From assembly GCF_000774145.1 (NCBI RefSeq), contig NZ_KN322966.1, positions 40,031-104,030 on the forward strand: a DNA stretch of 64,000 nt, written 5' to 3'. Every line of letters starts with the position of its first letter. The stretch's first letter is position 1. The notes beneath the pieces are model-generated. The model did no database searches and was not told the DNA's origin. It saw only the letters and a list, made by a program, of their open reading frames with translations. Shown here one piece after another: positions 38,001-47,807 of the stretch. Position numbers and translations under genes: made by a program. The DNA comes from Pseudomonas mediterranea CFBP 5447 (GTDB taxonomy: Bacteria > Pseudomonadota > Gammaproteobacteria > Pseudomonadales > Pseudomonadaceae).

Positions 38001-39014
38001 ATGACTCCCTTGACCCGTCTGATTTTCGCCTGGCTGTTGATCGCTTCGAGCGGCGGCGCCATGGCCCGCGAATATGCCTACAGCGATGCGCACCTGCATT
38101 ACGTCGATTTCTTTCAGGAAACCGCCGGCATGCCCAAGCTGCTCCAGGCGATGCACGACAATCGCATCGAGCATGTGATGATCTCAGGCATCCCGGTCGC
38201 CAAGAAATGGCACGAGGACGAACCCAAGCGCCCGCGTTATTACGCCGGTGACGATGCGGACGCCTATTGGTACAGCGCCACCGATGTGATTGTCGCGACG
38301 GCGGTGGGTAAGCTGACCACCGAACAGCGCCGGCACTTTCATCCCTTCCTCTCGGGTTTCAACCCCAATGACAAGAACTCCGCTGCCCATGTCCAGCGCA
38401 TGCTAGACCTGTATCCGAGGGTGTGGCAGGGCATCGGTGAAGTCTTCACCCGCCATGATGACCTCACAGCGCTGACCTCGGGCGATACCCCGCGCGCCAA
38501 CAACGAAGCCATGACGATGATCTATCACCTGGCGGCCGAGCACGACCTGCCGGTGATGCTGCATTCCAACATCACCTCCAAGCGTGAGAAGAATCCGCTT
38601 TACCTGGCAGAAATCGAAGAGCCGTTGCGTAATCATCCGCACACCCGCTTCATCTGGGCCCATGCCGGTACCAGCATGGAGATTCATCGGCATCAGACTC
38701 GGTTGGATTTTCTGTTGCCGACCCTGACCCGGCTGCTCGAATCCTACCCCAATCTGTACATAGACCTGTCCTGGAGCCTGCTCACGCCCTACTTGCTCGA
38801 CGAAGCGGGCACGCCTCGGCAGGAGTGGGTAAAGCTGGTGGAGCGCTTTCCGGAGCGCTTCATGGTGGGGTCGGACGTGGTTGGACGTTTCAACAAGCTG
38901 GGGAAGGAGCTGCGTGGCTTCGACCCGTTTTTGGATGCCTTGCCTGAGGACGTGGCGAGGAAGGTGGCGCGGGATAATTTCCTGGCGGTGTTGCCTCGGG
39001 TGATCCGAGAGTAA
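38001..39014 (+). CDS. exported amidohydrolase-family (TIM-barrel) protein
   Basis: A 337-residue protein with a signal peptide (FAWLLIASSGGAMA-RE) and an amidohydrolase-2 type barrel. Visible motifs are SDAHLHYVDFF (metal HxH), QGIGEVFTRHDD, PVMLHSNITS, FIWAHAGTS and FMVGSDVVGRF. Family members are cytoplasmic decarboxylases or lactonases, so export is unusual. The start is uncertain: ATG at 38001 or TTG at 37995, neither with a good ribosome binding site. It is divergent from the pirin gene. Substrate unknown. Confidence 0.8.
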   Translation: MTPLTRLIFAWLLIASSGGAMAREYAYSDAHLHYVDFFQETAGMPKLLQAMHDNRIEHVMISGIPVAKKWHEDEPKRPRYYAGDDADAYWYSATDVIVATAVGKLTTEQRRHFHPFLSGFNPNDKNSAAHVQRMLDLYPRVWQGIGEVFTRHDDLTALTSGDTPRANNEAMTMIYHLAAEHDLPVMLHSNITSKREKNPLYLAEIEEPLRNHPHTRFIWAHAGTSMEIHRHQTRLDFLLPTLTRLLESYPNLYIDLSWSLLTPYLLDEAGTPRQEWVKLVERFPERFMVGSDVVGRFNKLGKELRGFDPFLDALPEDVARKVARDNFLAVLPRVIRE

Positions 39015-39054
39015 AAGGTGTTTGTAATAGGATCTCTGTGGCAAATGAGGTTTT

Positions 39055-39185
39055 GTGGCGAGGGGATTTATCCCCGCCGGGCTGCGCAGCAGCCCTAAAA
39101 CCAGACAACCCTGGTGTGTCAGACAGATGAGCGCGACTGCTTTGGGGCTGCTACGCAGCCCAGCGGGGATAAATCCCCTCGCTAC
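39055..39185. repeat. long palindromic element, second REP family (copy 1)
   Basis: 131 bp with arms GTGGCGAGGGGATTTATCCC then GGGCTGCGCAGCAGCC, inverted around a spacer of about 50 bp. It differs from the RAYT-linked REPs. Confidence 0.9.
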
Positions 39186-39208
39186 AGGGTGATGGGTAAT
39201 GACCCAGG

Positions 39209-39240
39209 CAAAAAAATGCCCCGAACCAGTCGGGGCGTTT
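39209..39240 (-). terminator. Rho-independent terminator of fabAB
   Basis: Stem GCCCCGA/TCGGGGC with the A-run on its left, so it reads as a T-run terminator on the minus strand after fabB. Confidence 0.9.
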
Positions 39241-39264
39241 TCGTGTGCGGCGTAGCGGCGGGGC

Positions 39265-40485
39265 TTACTTGCCCTGCCAGCGCTTCAGCACCAGGGTGGC
39301 GTTGGTGCCGCCGAAGCCGAAGCTGTTGCTCATCACGGTGTTGATGGTGGCGTTTTCGCGGGTCTTGGTCAGGATCGGCAGGTCGGCCACTTCCGGGTCC
39401 AGCTCGTCGATGTTGGCCGAGCCGGCGATGAAGTTGCCTTCCATCATCAGCATGCAATAGATCGCTTCGTGAACGCCGGCGGCGCCCAGGGAGTGACCCG
39501 ACAGGCTCTTGGTGGAGCTGATGGCCGGTGCCTTGTCGCCGAACACTTCACGCACACCTTTCATTTCCGCAACGTCGCCGACCGGAGTCGAAGTGCCGTG
39601 GGTGTTCAGGTAGTCGATGGGTGCGTCGACAGTGGACATGGCCATCTGCATGCAGCGGATAGCACCTTCGCCGCTTGGGGCCACCATGTCGTAGCCGTCG
39701 GACGTGGCGCCGTAGCCGACGATTTCCGCATAGATTTTCGCACCACGGGCCAGGGCATGTTCCAACTCCTCGACCACCACCATGCCGCCACCACCGGCGA
39801 TGACGAAACCGTCACGGTCGGCATCGTAGGCGCGGGAGGCTTTTTCCGGTGTTTCGTTGCGCTTGCTGGACAGGGCGCCCATGGCGTCGAACAGGAACGA
39901 TTGGCTCCAGTGTTCTTCTTCACCGCCGCCGGCGAACACGATGTCCTGCTTGCCCATCTGGATCTGTTCCATGGCGGTACCGATGCAGTGGGCACTGGTG
40001 GCGCAGGCAGAAGCGATGGAGTAGTTCAGGCCCTTGATCTTGAAAGGCGTGGCCAGGCAGGCGGAAACGGTGCTGCTCATGGTCCGGGTGACGCGATACG
40101 GACCGACGCGCTTGACGCCTTTCTCGCGCAGGATGTCCAGCGCTTCCATCTGGTTCAAGGTCGAAGCGCCGCCGGAACCTGCGATCAGGCCGGTGCGCGG
40201 GTTGGACACCTGCTCTTCGGTCAGGCCGGAGTCGGCGATGGCGTCCTTCATGGCCAGGTAGGCGTAAGCCGCGGCATGGCCGACAAAACGGTAGATCTTG
40301 CGATCGATCAGTTCTTCGAGGTTGAGGTCAATGGAGCCGGAAACCTGGCTACGCAGACCCATTTCGGCGTATTCCGGGTTGAACCGGATGCCAGGGCGAC
40401 TTGCACGCAGGTTAGCGGAGACGGTCTCTTTGTCATTGCCCAGGCAAGAAACGATGCCCAGACCAGTGATAACGACGCGGCGCAT
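39265..40485 (-). CDS. fabB: 3-oxoacyl-[ACP] synthase I
   Basis: A 406-residue ketoacyl synthase that elongates unsaturated acyl chains. The Cys-His-His triad is in [24 protein letters not shown] and [12 protein letters not shown]. It follows fabA by 11 bp. FabA and FabB together make the unsaturated fatty acids of gamma-proteobacteria. Confidence 0.97.
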   Translation of the reverse strand: MRRVVITGLGIVSCLGNDKETVSANLRASRPGIRFNPEYAEMGLRSQVSGSIDLNLEELIDRKIYRFVGHAAAYAYLAMKDAIADSGLTEEQVSNPRTGLIAGSGGASTLNQMEALDILREKGVKRVGPYRVTRTMSSTVSACLATPFKIKGLNYSIASACATSAHCIGTAMEQIQMGKQDIVFAGGGEEEHWSQSFLFDAMGALSSKRNETPEKASRAYDADRDGFVIAGGGGMVVVEELEHALARGAKIYAEIVGYGATSDGYDMVAPSGEGAIRCMQMAMSTVDAPIDYLNTHGTSTPVGDVAEMKGVREVFGDKAPAISSTKSLSGHSLGAAGVHEAIYCMLMMEGNFIAGSANIDELDPEVADLPILTKTRENATINTVMSNSFGFGGTNATLVLKRWQGK

Positions 40486-40496
40486 GCGGATAACCC

Positions 40497-41012
40497 TTAG
40501 AAGTTGTCAGTGGAGGTGAAAACGCCGACCCGAAGGCCCTCGGCGGTGTAGATCTCGCGACCGTCGACACTCACCGAACCGTCGGCAATGGCCATGTTCA
40601 GCTTGCCCTTGAGGACGCGTTTGATATGAATGTTATAGGTGATTTTCTTCGCGGTCGGGAGGACCTGACCGAAGAACTTCACTTCGCCCGAACCCAGGGC
40701 GCGACCGCGACCCGGCAGGCCCTGCCAGCCGAGGAAAAAGCCGACCAGCTGCCACATGGCATCCAGGCCCAGGCAGCCCGGCATGACCGGATCGCCTTCG
40801 AAATGGCAGGCGAAGAACCACAGGTCCGGATTGATATCCAGCTCGGCGACCAATTCACCTTTGCCGTACTTGCCACCCTCTTCGCTGATATGGGTGATGC
40901 GATCCACCATCAGCATGTTCGGGGCGGGCAGTTGCGCGTTACCTGGGCCGAACAGCTCACCGCGACTGCAGCGCAGCAGATCTTCCCGGGTAAAGGCGTT
41001 TTGTTTGGTCAT
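40497..41012 (-). CDS. fabA: 3-hydroxydecanoyl-[ACP] dehydratase/isomerase
   Basis: A 171-residue hotdog dehydratase that introduces the cis double bond in fatty acid synthesis. The catalytic histidine is in [14 protein letters not shown] and the aspartate is in [17 protein letters not shown]. The ribosome binding site GAGGAG lies just before the ATG at 41012. It is the first gene of fabA-fabB. The 237-bp upstream gap presumably holds the promoter; I could not identify a convincing DesT-type palindrome. Confidence 0.97.
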   Translation of the reverse strand: MTKQNAFTREDLLRCSRGELFGPGNAQLPAPNMLMVDRITHISEEGGKYGKGELVAELDINPDLWFFACHFEGDPVMPGCLGLDAMWQLVGFFLGWQGLPGRGRALGSGEVKFFGQVLPTAKKITYNIHIKRVLKGKLNMAIADGSVSVDGREIYTAEGLRVGVFTSTDNF

Positions 41013-41249
41013 GCGAGCTCCTCAATAGTCCCATGCGGCAGGGTTGGGCGAATCTTCCCGACCGACCGAAGCGGTCATGCCTCGAATCGACAGCCTACTC
41101 ATAGACTATTGCGTTGTAGTGAAAGTCACAGCGCACGGGAAAATGAATGTACACCTGTGCACTGAAATTTTTATCCGGGCCTCAATCGAGGCTCGTTCGG
41201 GTGCCTAAGACTGCCGCACTTTCGCCTTTCACGCCAGCTACACAGCCTA

Positions 41250-43151
41250 TTAATGCACCCAACGCTGCAGAATATGCTGCAGATCAACCCTTTTGAACGG
41301 CTTTGCGAGGTAATCGTTCATACCCGCCGCCAGGCAGGCTTCGCGATCGCCCTGCAGGGCATTGGCCGTCAGGGCGACGATCGGCACTTCGCTGCAGCCT
41401 GGCAACTGGCGGATCCGCCGCGTGGCCTCATAGCCGTCGACCACGGGCAGGCGGCAATCCATCAGAATCAATTCGAACATCAGGCTTTCCGCGCTACGGA
41501 TGGCCTGGGCGCCGTCGGCGGCGATGCTGACGGTAAAGCCCAGGCTGCGCAACATGGCTTCGATCACGGTCTGGTTGACCGGGTTGTCCTCCACCAGCAG
41601 CACATTGCGGCCTTCGCCACCCTCGCTGCCGTGGGCCAACCGCGGCGTCATCTCCGCCGGGCTCTGTGTGGACAGGGCCAGCGGAATTTCCAGGGTGAAC
41701 ACCGAGCCCTGGCCTTCTTCGCTCTGGGCCCGCAGGGTGCCGCCCATGCGTTCGGCCAGGGTGCGCGCGATGGGCAGGCCCAGACCGGTGCCGCCATAGC
41801 GGCGCGAAATCGAACTATCGGCCTGCTGGAAAGCGTCGAACATGCGTTCCAGGCTTTCGGGGGAAATACCGATGCCGCTGTCGCGCACCGTGCAGGTGAA
41901 CCACAGCAATTCGTGATCCAGGGCCTGCCACTGGCACTGCACCGTGACACGTCCCTGCTCGGTGAACTTCAGCGCGTTGCCGATCAGGTTCACCAGGATC
42001 TGTCGGATCCGCGTTGGATCGCCTTGCACCTGCAAGGCCTTCATGTCGTCGGGAATCAGCAGGTCCAGGCCCAGCTTGCGTTGGGCGGCGCTGTGCTGGA
42101 ACGACTGGGCGCAACTGCCCACCAACTCGGTCAGGTTGAATGGGATATGTTCCAGTTCCAGGGCCGAGCGTTCGATGCGCGAGAAATCGAGGATGTCGTT
42201 GATCACCTTGAGCAGGTGTTCGGTGGACTCCGAGGCCAGCGCCGTGTACTCGTGCTGCTCATCGGTCATCCGAGTGGTTTCCAGCAGTTGCAGCATGCCC
42301 AGCACACCGTTCATGGGCGTGCGCAATTCATGGCTCATCATGGCCAGGAATTCGGATTTGGCGCTGTTGGCCTTTTCCGCTTCTTCCCGGGTCTTGATCA
42401 ATTGCGCCATGGCCTGATGCTGTTCCCGGCTGGCTTGGTCCAGGCCGTCGGCCAGGTTGTTGATGTGCCGCGACAAAGCCCCCAGCTCGGCGTCGTCCAC
42501 GATAGGCAATGGCTTGCTGTAGTCGCCTTGCTGGATGGCCTTGACGGCGTTGCCGATGTCGCGGATCGGCCGGGACAGGTCTGCGGCCAGGCGACGCGCC
42601 AGCAGGAAGGTGAACAGCAGTGCGAACAACGCCAGGATCGCGGCCTTGAACAGGATTTCCTGCTGTCGCTGGCTGAAGGCGTCATTGGACATGCCGACGA
42701 TCACCCGGCCCAGGTAGTCTTCGCCGGGCGCCTCGATGGGCGTGCTGTTGCCCTGCAGGAAATCGTTGTTCAGGGTGATGCGCTGCAGGCGAACCGGCGC
42801 CTGGAACATTTCGATCTGCTGGGAGTGAACGCGATTCTGCGCGGGCTGCTCGACGTGCACCAACACCCGGTGCGTGCTGTCCTGCACTTCCAGGAAACGC
42901 ACGTGGGGGGTGGCCAGGGTGGCGGTGAGCAGACTCTCCAGCACATCGTTGTTGCCGGAAATCACCCCGTATTCGGTGGCCGGAGCCAGCTGGTTGGCGA
43001 TCAGTTGCCCGGTGTGATTGAGTTCCTGGCGCAGGTCCTGGATTCGCACGAAGGTGAAGAAGCTGATCAACAGCACGGTCAGCAACAGCGCCGGGCCAAG
43101 GGCGACGAGCTGGGTGCGTGTACTGATATCCCAACGGCGACGCAAGGTCAT
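41250..43151 (-). CDS. hybrid sensor histidine kinase, PA1611-like
   Basis: A 633-residue membrane kinase. Layout: TM1 about 17-37, periplasmic domain about 38-165, TM2 about 168-188, HAMP about 189-240, HisKA with phospho-accepting His274 in MMSHELRTPMNG, an HATPase domain (IGNALKFTE, DSGIGI, GTGLGLPIA), and a C-terminal receiver with Asp in LMDCRLPVVDG and Lys in LAKPF. There is no Hpt domain. Position next to fabA and gpsA and layout match P. aeruginosa PA1611, which interacts with RetS in the Gac/Rsm network. It overlaps the upstream binding-protein gene by 4 bp, the last gene of a three-gene operon. Confidence 0.9.
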   Translation of the reverse strand: MTLRRRWDISTRTQLVALGPALLLTVLLISFFTFVRIQDLRQELNHTGQLIANQLAPATEYGVISGNNDVLESLLTATLATPHVRFLEVQDSTHRVLVHVEQPAQNRVHSQQIEMFQAPVRLQRITLNNDFLQGNSTPIEAPGEDYLGRVIVGMSNDAFSQRQQEILFKAAILALFALLFTFLLARRLAADLSRPIRDIGNAVKAIQQGDYSKPLPIVDDAELGALSRHINNLADGLDQASREQHQAMAQLIKTREEAEKANSAKSEFLAMMSHELRTPMNGVLGMLQLLETTRMTDEQHEYTALASESTEHLLKVINDILDFSRIERSALELEHIPFNLTELVGSCAQSFQHSAAQRKLGLDLLIPDDMKALQVQGDPTRIRQILVNLIGNALKFTEQGRVTVQCQWQALDHELLWFTCTVRDSGIGISPESLERMFDAFQQADSSISRRYGGTGLGLPIARTLAERMGGTLRAQSEEGQGSVFTLEIPLALSTQSPAEMTPRLAHGSEGGEGRNVLLVEDNPVNQTVIEAMLRSLGFTVSIAADGAQAIRSAESLMFELILMDCRLPVVDGYEATRRIRQLPGCSEVPIVALTANALQGDREACLAAGMNDYLAKPFKRVDLQHILQRWVH

Positions 43152-44080
43152 GGGCGGTGTTCTCCTTCGGCCAACTGCGTAGCGACGGATGCGGCGTCAA
43201 TCGGTTCGAGCCCCAGTGAGCGGGCGACTTGCCGGTTGTCCAGGACTTTGAAGCGGGCGGGATACAGCGCGCGTGGCCAGGTGGCGACGGGACGGTCGAG
43301 CAGATCGTCGAGAATCGCCAGCCAGTCTTCTTGGTCGCTGTAGGTGCTGGCCAGGCTGCCGGCCTTGACGAACGCCGCGCTCGGCCCGATCAGCGCGCGT
43401 TGCCGGGCATAGCTACTGAGCAACAGGTTCTTCACGGTCTTGGGGTTGTACAGGTCGGGGTCGTCGAGGCCCAGCAATACATCGCTCTGGCCCAGCAGGC
43501 TTTGCAGGGGACGGCTGTCGCTGGTGTCTTCCCAGCGCTCGGCGACGATCTCCAGGTCCAGCGGTGCGGCAGCCTGGCGGATCTCCTTGAGCTGGAACTC
43601 ACTGTGCCCGTCGAACAGCACCCCGACCCGGCGTGCTTGCGGGAAGATCATGCGGATCAGGCGCAGTTGTCGCGCGACCGGCGGGTCGCTCCACAGCAGG
43701 CTCAAGTGAGCGGGGAGCGCCTCGCCCAGGCGGTCCCGGGCTTGCAGGCGGCTGATCCGCAGCACCAGCGTGGCCGGTCCCTGGGGCTCCTGCAGGCGCC
43801 AGTCGAGGCTGGGCAGGTCCAGCAGGATCAGTCGGGTGTTGGCCGGCAATTTGTCTGGTGCCGGCAGACTCGCCAACGGGGCGAAGCGCACATCGTCTTC
43901 GGGGCGCAGGGCCTTCAGGGCCTGGGTAAAGGACTGCACGCCGGGGCTGTCCTGGGCTCCGGTCAACAGGATGTCGGCGGCGCGGGCCTCGAACGTTGCC
44001 AGCAGGCCGGCCAACACCAGGCACAGGGCCAGCGGCAGGCGGCCAAGTAACGGCCTCTTGCGCGGTTGGCTCCGGGGCAT
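43148..44080 (-). CDS. periplasmic ABC-type binding protein-like sensor partner
   Basis: A 310-residue protein with an Arg-rich N-terminus and signal peptide (ending FEARA-AD). It resembles the ABC substrate-binding family PF04392: RLIRMIFPQARRVGVLFDG, ELQ-type central strand, QSDVLLGLDDPDLYN and a late SYARQRALIGPSAAFVKAG. It overlaps the kinase gene by ATGA and abuts the TonB receptor stop with no gap. No ABC permease is nearby, so it probably presents a ligand to the kinase or receptor rather than to a transporter. Ligand unknown. Confidence 0.77.
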   Translation of the reverse strand: MPRSQPRKRPLLGRLPLALCLVLAGLLATFEARAADILLTGAQDSPGVQSFTQALKALRPEDDVRFAPLASLPAPDKLPANTRLILLDLPSLDWRLQEPQGPATLVLRISRLQARDRLGEALPAHLSLLWSDPPVARQLRLIRMIFPQARRVGVLFDGHSEFQLKEIRQAAAPLDLEIVAERWEDTSDSRPLQSLLGQSDVLLGLDDPDLYNPKTVKNLLLSSYARQRALIGPSAAFVKAGSLASTYSDQEDWLAILDDLLDRPVATWPRALYPARFKVLDNRQVARSLGLEPIDAASVATQLAEGEHRP

Positions 44081-46204
44081 CTAGAAGGACAACTCCGCGC
44101 TGAAGTACATGACGTGCCGGGAGTCGTAGCGGTTGTCGACGAAGGTGGTGGGTTGATTATCGAGGCGCTGTTGCAAGACGCCCGCCAGCTCCAGGCTGGC
44201 TTTGCCCAGGGGGATGCGCCGGGCAAGGCGGGTATCGACCCGTTCGAAGCGGTAGCCGTTGAGAGCATCGGCGGCGTAATAGAACACCGAGCTGTTCCAG
44301 CCCTGGCCCCAGTCCCGCAGCCAGCCGGCCGAACCGCTGTTGCGGGCGGTCAGTTGTTCATCGAGGGGGGCGCTGGCCAGGGCGTCGACGTAGGCATAGG
44401 TCACGCGCAGGCGGTCGGCGTTGGTCATGCGCCAGTCGAGTTGGGTTTCGGCGCCGGAAAACTGCGATTCATTGGCGTTGCTGGCGATGTACTGATTGTT
44501 GCGCAGCGGTTCGCTGATCATGCCGGTGATTTCGTCATGGAACAGCCTGACGTCAACCGTCAGGCCCAGGTCCATGAAGTAACCGTTGTAACCCAGTTCC
44601 CGGGAACGCATGTGCTCCTGGTCGAGGTTCCCCGGGCCGCGGGTCTGGACAAAGTAGCGGGCGCTGCTTCGGCCAAAGGCGCTGGGTTGCAGGTTCGTGA
44701 CCTGGTAGCTCCAGTTGACGTTGTTCTCGAACATGTCCGGTGAGCGCACCGCTTCGGAGTACACCGCCCGCAAGCCATGCCGAGGCGTGATCAGGTAGTT
44801 GACCGCCACCCGCGGCGTCAGCGAACTGCCAGTCAGGCGGGTGTCCTCGAACATCGCGCCGCCCTGCAACAGCCAGTGTTCGGTGGCCCGCCATTCGAAC
44901 TGGCCAAACAGCCGCCAGGTGGTGTCGTCTAGGGTGCCGTTGAAGTACGTCTCGGAGTCGGCCCGGTCATAGCGATAGTTCGCCCCGGTCACCAGCCGCA
45001 GGCTGTCGGACAGGCTGAGGGTGTCCTGGATTTCCAGGTCATAGCGCGATTCCCGGGCACTCTGGTCGATGTCGCCGCACACGGTTCGCGAGGCGCCGTT
45101 GCGCCATTGGTCGAGCACCTGGTTGGCCAGCGCCTGTTCCTGCGCCGTACCGGGTGGGGCACCGATGCTGGTGAAGCCGGGCATGTTGCGCGCGAGTTTC
45201 TCGGCGTAGTTCGGATTGAGCAGCCACAGGTCGGTCAGTTGCGGGCTGAAGGACACCTCGGCATCGCAGGCGCGCCAAGTCTGCTGGCGATCCCAATGCT
45301 GGATCGAACCCTGCACATACAGGCTGTGGTCGGGGTTGAGGTCCAGGTTCCAGCGCGCCGAGCCGGCATAGTCCTTGGCGATGACGTCGGAGTTATCCCC
45401 AGCGGCGGTAATCCCGGCAAAGACCGGGCGGTAGGTATAAGGCCGCTGGTTGGTCCCGTCCTTGGCATTCAGTTGCCAGTCGATGCTCTGCTGCTCGTTC
45501 AGCGTCTGGCTGACCGCCAGGTTGATGCGATTCAAGCGGCGACTGTCACGGTAGTCGGCGCCGTTGCGGTTGCTGTCAAAGCCATAGTCTTCCTGGCCGG
45601 ACAGGGACAGGCGCAGGTCGCCGCCGTCCCAGCCGGTGCCCTGGCTGGCGTACCAGTCGCTGATACCGCGCTCGCCCCGGGTGACCTTTACCCGCGTGCC
45701 GTGGCTGTTGGCCGGTGCCCGGGTGATGATGTTGACCACTGCCATCAGCGCGTTGGCGCCATAGCTGACGGTGTTGGGGCCGCGGAAGACTTCGATTCGC
45801 TCGATGTCCTCCATGGCCACCGGAATGTCGCTCCAGTCCACGGTGGCGAGGCCGGCGCGGTACACCGAGCGGCCGTCGATCAGCACCTGCATGCGGCGGG
45901 CTTCGCTGGCGTTGGTGCCGTGGTAGTTCACGGTGGGCTGGTTGCCACTGAGGTTGCCGACCATCATGCCGGGTACCAGGCGCAGCAGCTCGCTGATATC
46001 CCGGGCGCCGCTGGCCTTGATCAGCTCGCTGTCCAGTACGGTCATGCTGCCCGGCACCGCCGCCGGCGATTGCTTCAGGCGCGTGGCGGTCAGGACCTGG
46101 GGCAGGGGCTGAGTGTCGACGAACAAGTCATCGGCCCACACCGGCGGGCTGACGAGCAGCGCCAATAGCAGTGACGAACCTGAGCGGTAGGGGCCAACGG
46201 TCAC
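44081..46204 (-). CDS. TonB-dependent outer membrane receptor
   Basis: A 707-residue receptor with signal peptide (ending PPVWA-DD), plug domain (about residues 30-165: QVLTATRLKQSPAAVPGSMT, DISELLRLVPGMMVG, IERIEVFRGPNTVSYGANAL, NIITRAP) and a 22-strand type barrel ending in the aromatic C-terminus FSAELSF. The first codons match a TonB-box region only loosely. Its stop codon TAG is immediately followed by the ATG of the binding-protein gene, so all three genes down to the kinase look cotranscribed. Substrate unknown; a cobalamin, siderophore or copper role is possible. Confidence 0.88.
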   Translation of the reverse strand: MTVGPYRSGSSLLLALLVSPPVWADDLFVDTQPLPQVLTATRLKQSPAAVPGSMTVLDSELIKASGARDISELLRLVPGMMVGNLSGNQPTVNYHGTNASEARRMQVLIDGRSVYRAGLATVDWSDIPVAMEDIERIEVFRGPNTVSYGANALMAVVNIITRAPANSHGTRVKVTRGERGISDWYASQGTGWDGGDLRLSLSGQEDYGFDSNRNGADYRDSRRLNRINLAVSQTLNEQQSIDWQLNAKDGTNQRPYTYRPVFAGITAAGDNSDVIAKDYAGSARWNLDLNPDHSLYVQGSIQHWDRQQTWRACDAEVSFSPQLTDLWLLNPNYAEKLARNMPGFTSIGAPPGTAQEQALANQVLDQWRNGASRTVCGDIDQSARESRYDLEIQDTLSLSDSLRLVTGANYRYDRADSETYFNGTLDDTTWRLFGQFEWRATEHWLLQGGAMFEDTRLTGSSLTPRVAVNYLITPRHGLRAVYSEAVRSPDMFENNVNWSYQVTNLQPSAFGRSSARYFVQTRGPGNLDQEHMRSRELGYNGYFMDLGLTVDVRLFHDEITGMISEPLRNNQYIASNANESQFSGAETQLDWRMTNADRLRVTYAYVDALASAPLDEQLTARNSGSAGWLRDWGQGWNSSVFYYAADALNGYRFERVDTRLARRIPLGKASLELAGVLQQRLDNQPTTFVDNRYDSRHVMYFSAELSF

Positions 46205-46403
46205 GGCGGAGCCTTTGATAACAGAACGATGGCGGGCATGTTAACTGAGCTGAGGGACTTTTCCAGTTGCGTTGACAGCATTTTCCGAACAACTGATGGT
46301 CAGCTTCCTACAGTTATGGGTAATTAATGGCGGGGCTAGTCGCGATCCGGACGCTCCGTATAATGCCCGGCATCGCCACTTGGTATGGATGAACGGATTG
46401 CAT

Positions 46404-47429
46404 ATGACTGAACAGCGCCCGATTGCGGTCCTGGGAGGCGGGAGTTTCGGAACCGCCGTGGCTAACCTGCTGGCCGAAAATGGCCACCCGGTGCGCCAAT
46501 GGATGCGCGACCCGGAGCAGGCCGAGGCCATCCGGGTCAACCGCGAGAACCCGCGTTACCTCAAGGGCATCAAGATCCGTCCGGAAGTGGAGCCGGTCAC
46601 CGACCTGCAAGCCACGCTCCAGGGCAGCGACCTGTTTTTCGTCGCCTTGCCGTCCAGCGCCTTGCGTTCGGTGCTGGCGCCCCACGCCGAGTGTCTGAGC
46701 GGCAAGCTCCTGGTCAGCCTGACCAAGGGTATCGAAGCCCAGACCTTCAAGCTGATGAGCGAGATTCTTCAAGACATCGCGCCCAAAGCGCGGATCGGTG
46801 TGATTTCCGGGCCGAACCTGGCGCGGGAAATCGCCGAGCACGCCTTGACCGCCACCGTGGTGGCCAGCGAAGACGAAGAACTGTGCCGGCGCGTCCAGGC
46901 CGCACTCCATGGCCGCACCTTCCGGGTCTATGCCAGCGCCGACCGTTTCGGCGTGGAGCTGGGCGGGGCGCTGAAGAATGTCTATGCGATCATCTCCGGC
47001 ATGGCGGTGGCGCTGGGCATGGGCGAAAACACTAAAAGCATGCTGATCACCCGGGCCCTGGCGGAAATGACGCGCTTTGCCGTCAGCCAGGGCGCCAACC
47101 CGATGACCTTTCTCGGCTTGGCCGGGGTGGGCGACCTCATCGTTACCTGCTCCTCGCCCAAGAGCCGCAACTACCAGGTCGGTTTCGCCCTCGGCCAGGG
47201 CTTGAGCCTGGACGAGGCCGTGTCGCGCCTGGGTGAAGTGGCGGAAGGGGTAAATACCCTGAAGGTGCTCAAGGCCAAGTCCCAGGAAGCCGGGGTCTAT
47301 ATGCCGCTGGTCGCCGGGCTGCACGCGATTCTGTTCGAAGGGCGCACGCTGGAGCAGGTGATCGAGCTGTTGATGCGTGGCGAGCCGAAGACCGATGTCG
47401 ATTTCATTTCCACCAGTGGCTTCAACTGA
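46404..47429 (+). CDS. gpsA: glycerol-3-phosphate dehydrogenase [NAD(P)+]
   Basis: A 341-residue enzyme that makes sn-glycerol 3-phosphate for phospholipid synthesis. The NAD motif [20 protein letters not shown] is N-terminal. [20 protein letters not shown], the catalytic lysine in [14 protein letters not shown], and the late [18 protein letters not shown] are present. The ATG at 46404 gives the exact family start; the longer frame runs into the promoter. It is followed by a DUF4389 gene and sixA. Confidence 0.97.
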   Translation: MTEQRPIAVLGGGSFGTAVANLLAENGHPVRQWMRDPEQAEAIRVNRENPRYLKGIKIRPEVEPVTDLQATLQGSDLFFVALPSSALRSVLAPHAECLSGKLLVSLTKGIEAQTFKLMSEILQDIAPKARIGVISGPNLAREIAEHALTATVVASEDEELCRRVQAALHGRTFRVYASADRFGVELGGALKNVYAIISGMAVALGMGENTKSMLITRALAEMTRFAVSQGANPMTFLGLAGVGDLIVTCSSPKSRNYQVGFALGQGLSLDEAVSRLGEVAEGVNTLKVLKAKSQEAGVYMPLVAGLHAILFEGRTLEQVIELLMRGEPKTDVDFISTSGFN

Positions 47430-47459
47430 GCCGCTGTCGATGACAAACAGGAGTGAGCT

Positions 47460-47807
47460 ATGAACGATCCGAAGGGCCAGGCCCAATACGAGTCCATCCT
47501 GTTGCGGGTGCTGTGGATGGTGATCTACCTGCTGGTCTGGCAAGTGGCGCAATTCATCCTCGGTGCCGTGGTATTGGTGCAATTGATCTATCGGCTGATC
47601 TACGGCGCACCCAGCGCCAGCCTGATGAATTTCGGCGACAGCCTCAGCCAGTTCCTGGCGCAGATCGGCCGTTTCGGCACCTTCCACAGCGACCAGAAGC
47701 CCTGGCCGTTCGCTGACTGGCCGAGCCCGCGTGCACCGGAAGGCGAAGCTCCCCATGTCGTGACGCCGGCCGCGCATCCTGTTCATGATGAGGAACCCAA
47801 GCTATGA
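47460..47807 (+). CDS. DUF4389 membrane protein
   Basis: A 115-residue protein with one or two hydrophobic helices (about residues 15-45, LLRVLWMVIYLLVWQVAQFI). The characteristic C-terminal FHSDQKPWPFADWP is followed by a disordered tail. Homologues in this position have been labelled lipase without evidence. It is translationally coupled to sixA (ATGA overlap). Confidence 0.85.
   Translation: MNDPKGQAQYESILLRVLWMVIYLLVWQVAQFILGAVVLVQLIYRLIYGAPSASLMNFGDSLSQFLAQIGRFGTFHSDQKPWPFADWPSPRAPEGEAPHVVTPAAHPVHDEEPKL

Noticed and set aside
41013..41249. DesT- or FabR-like operator upstream of fabA
   Set aside because: I looked for an extended palindrome and found only weak partial symmetry.
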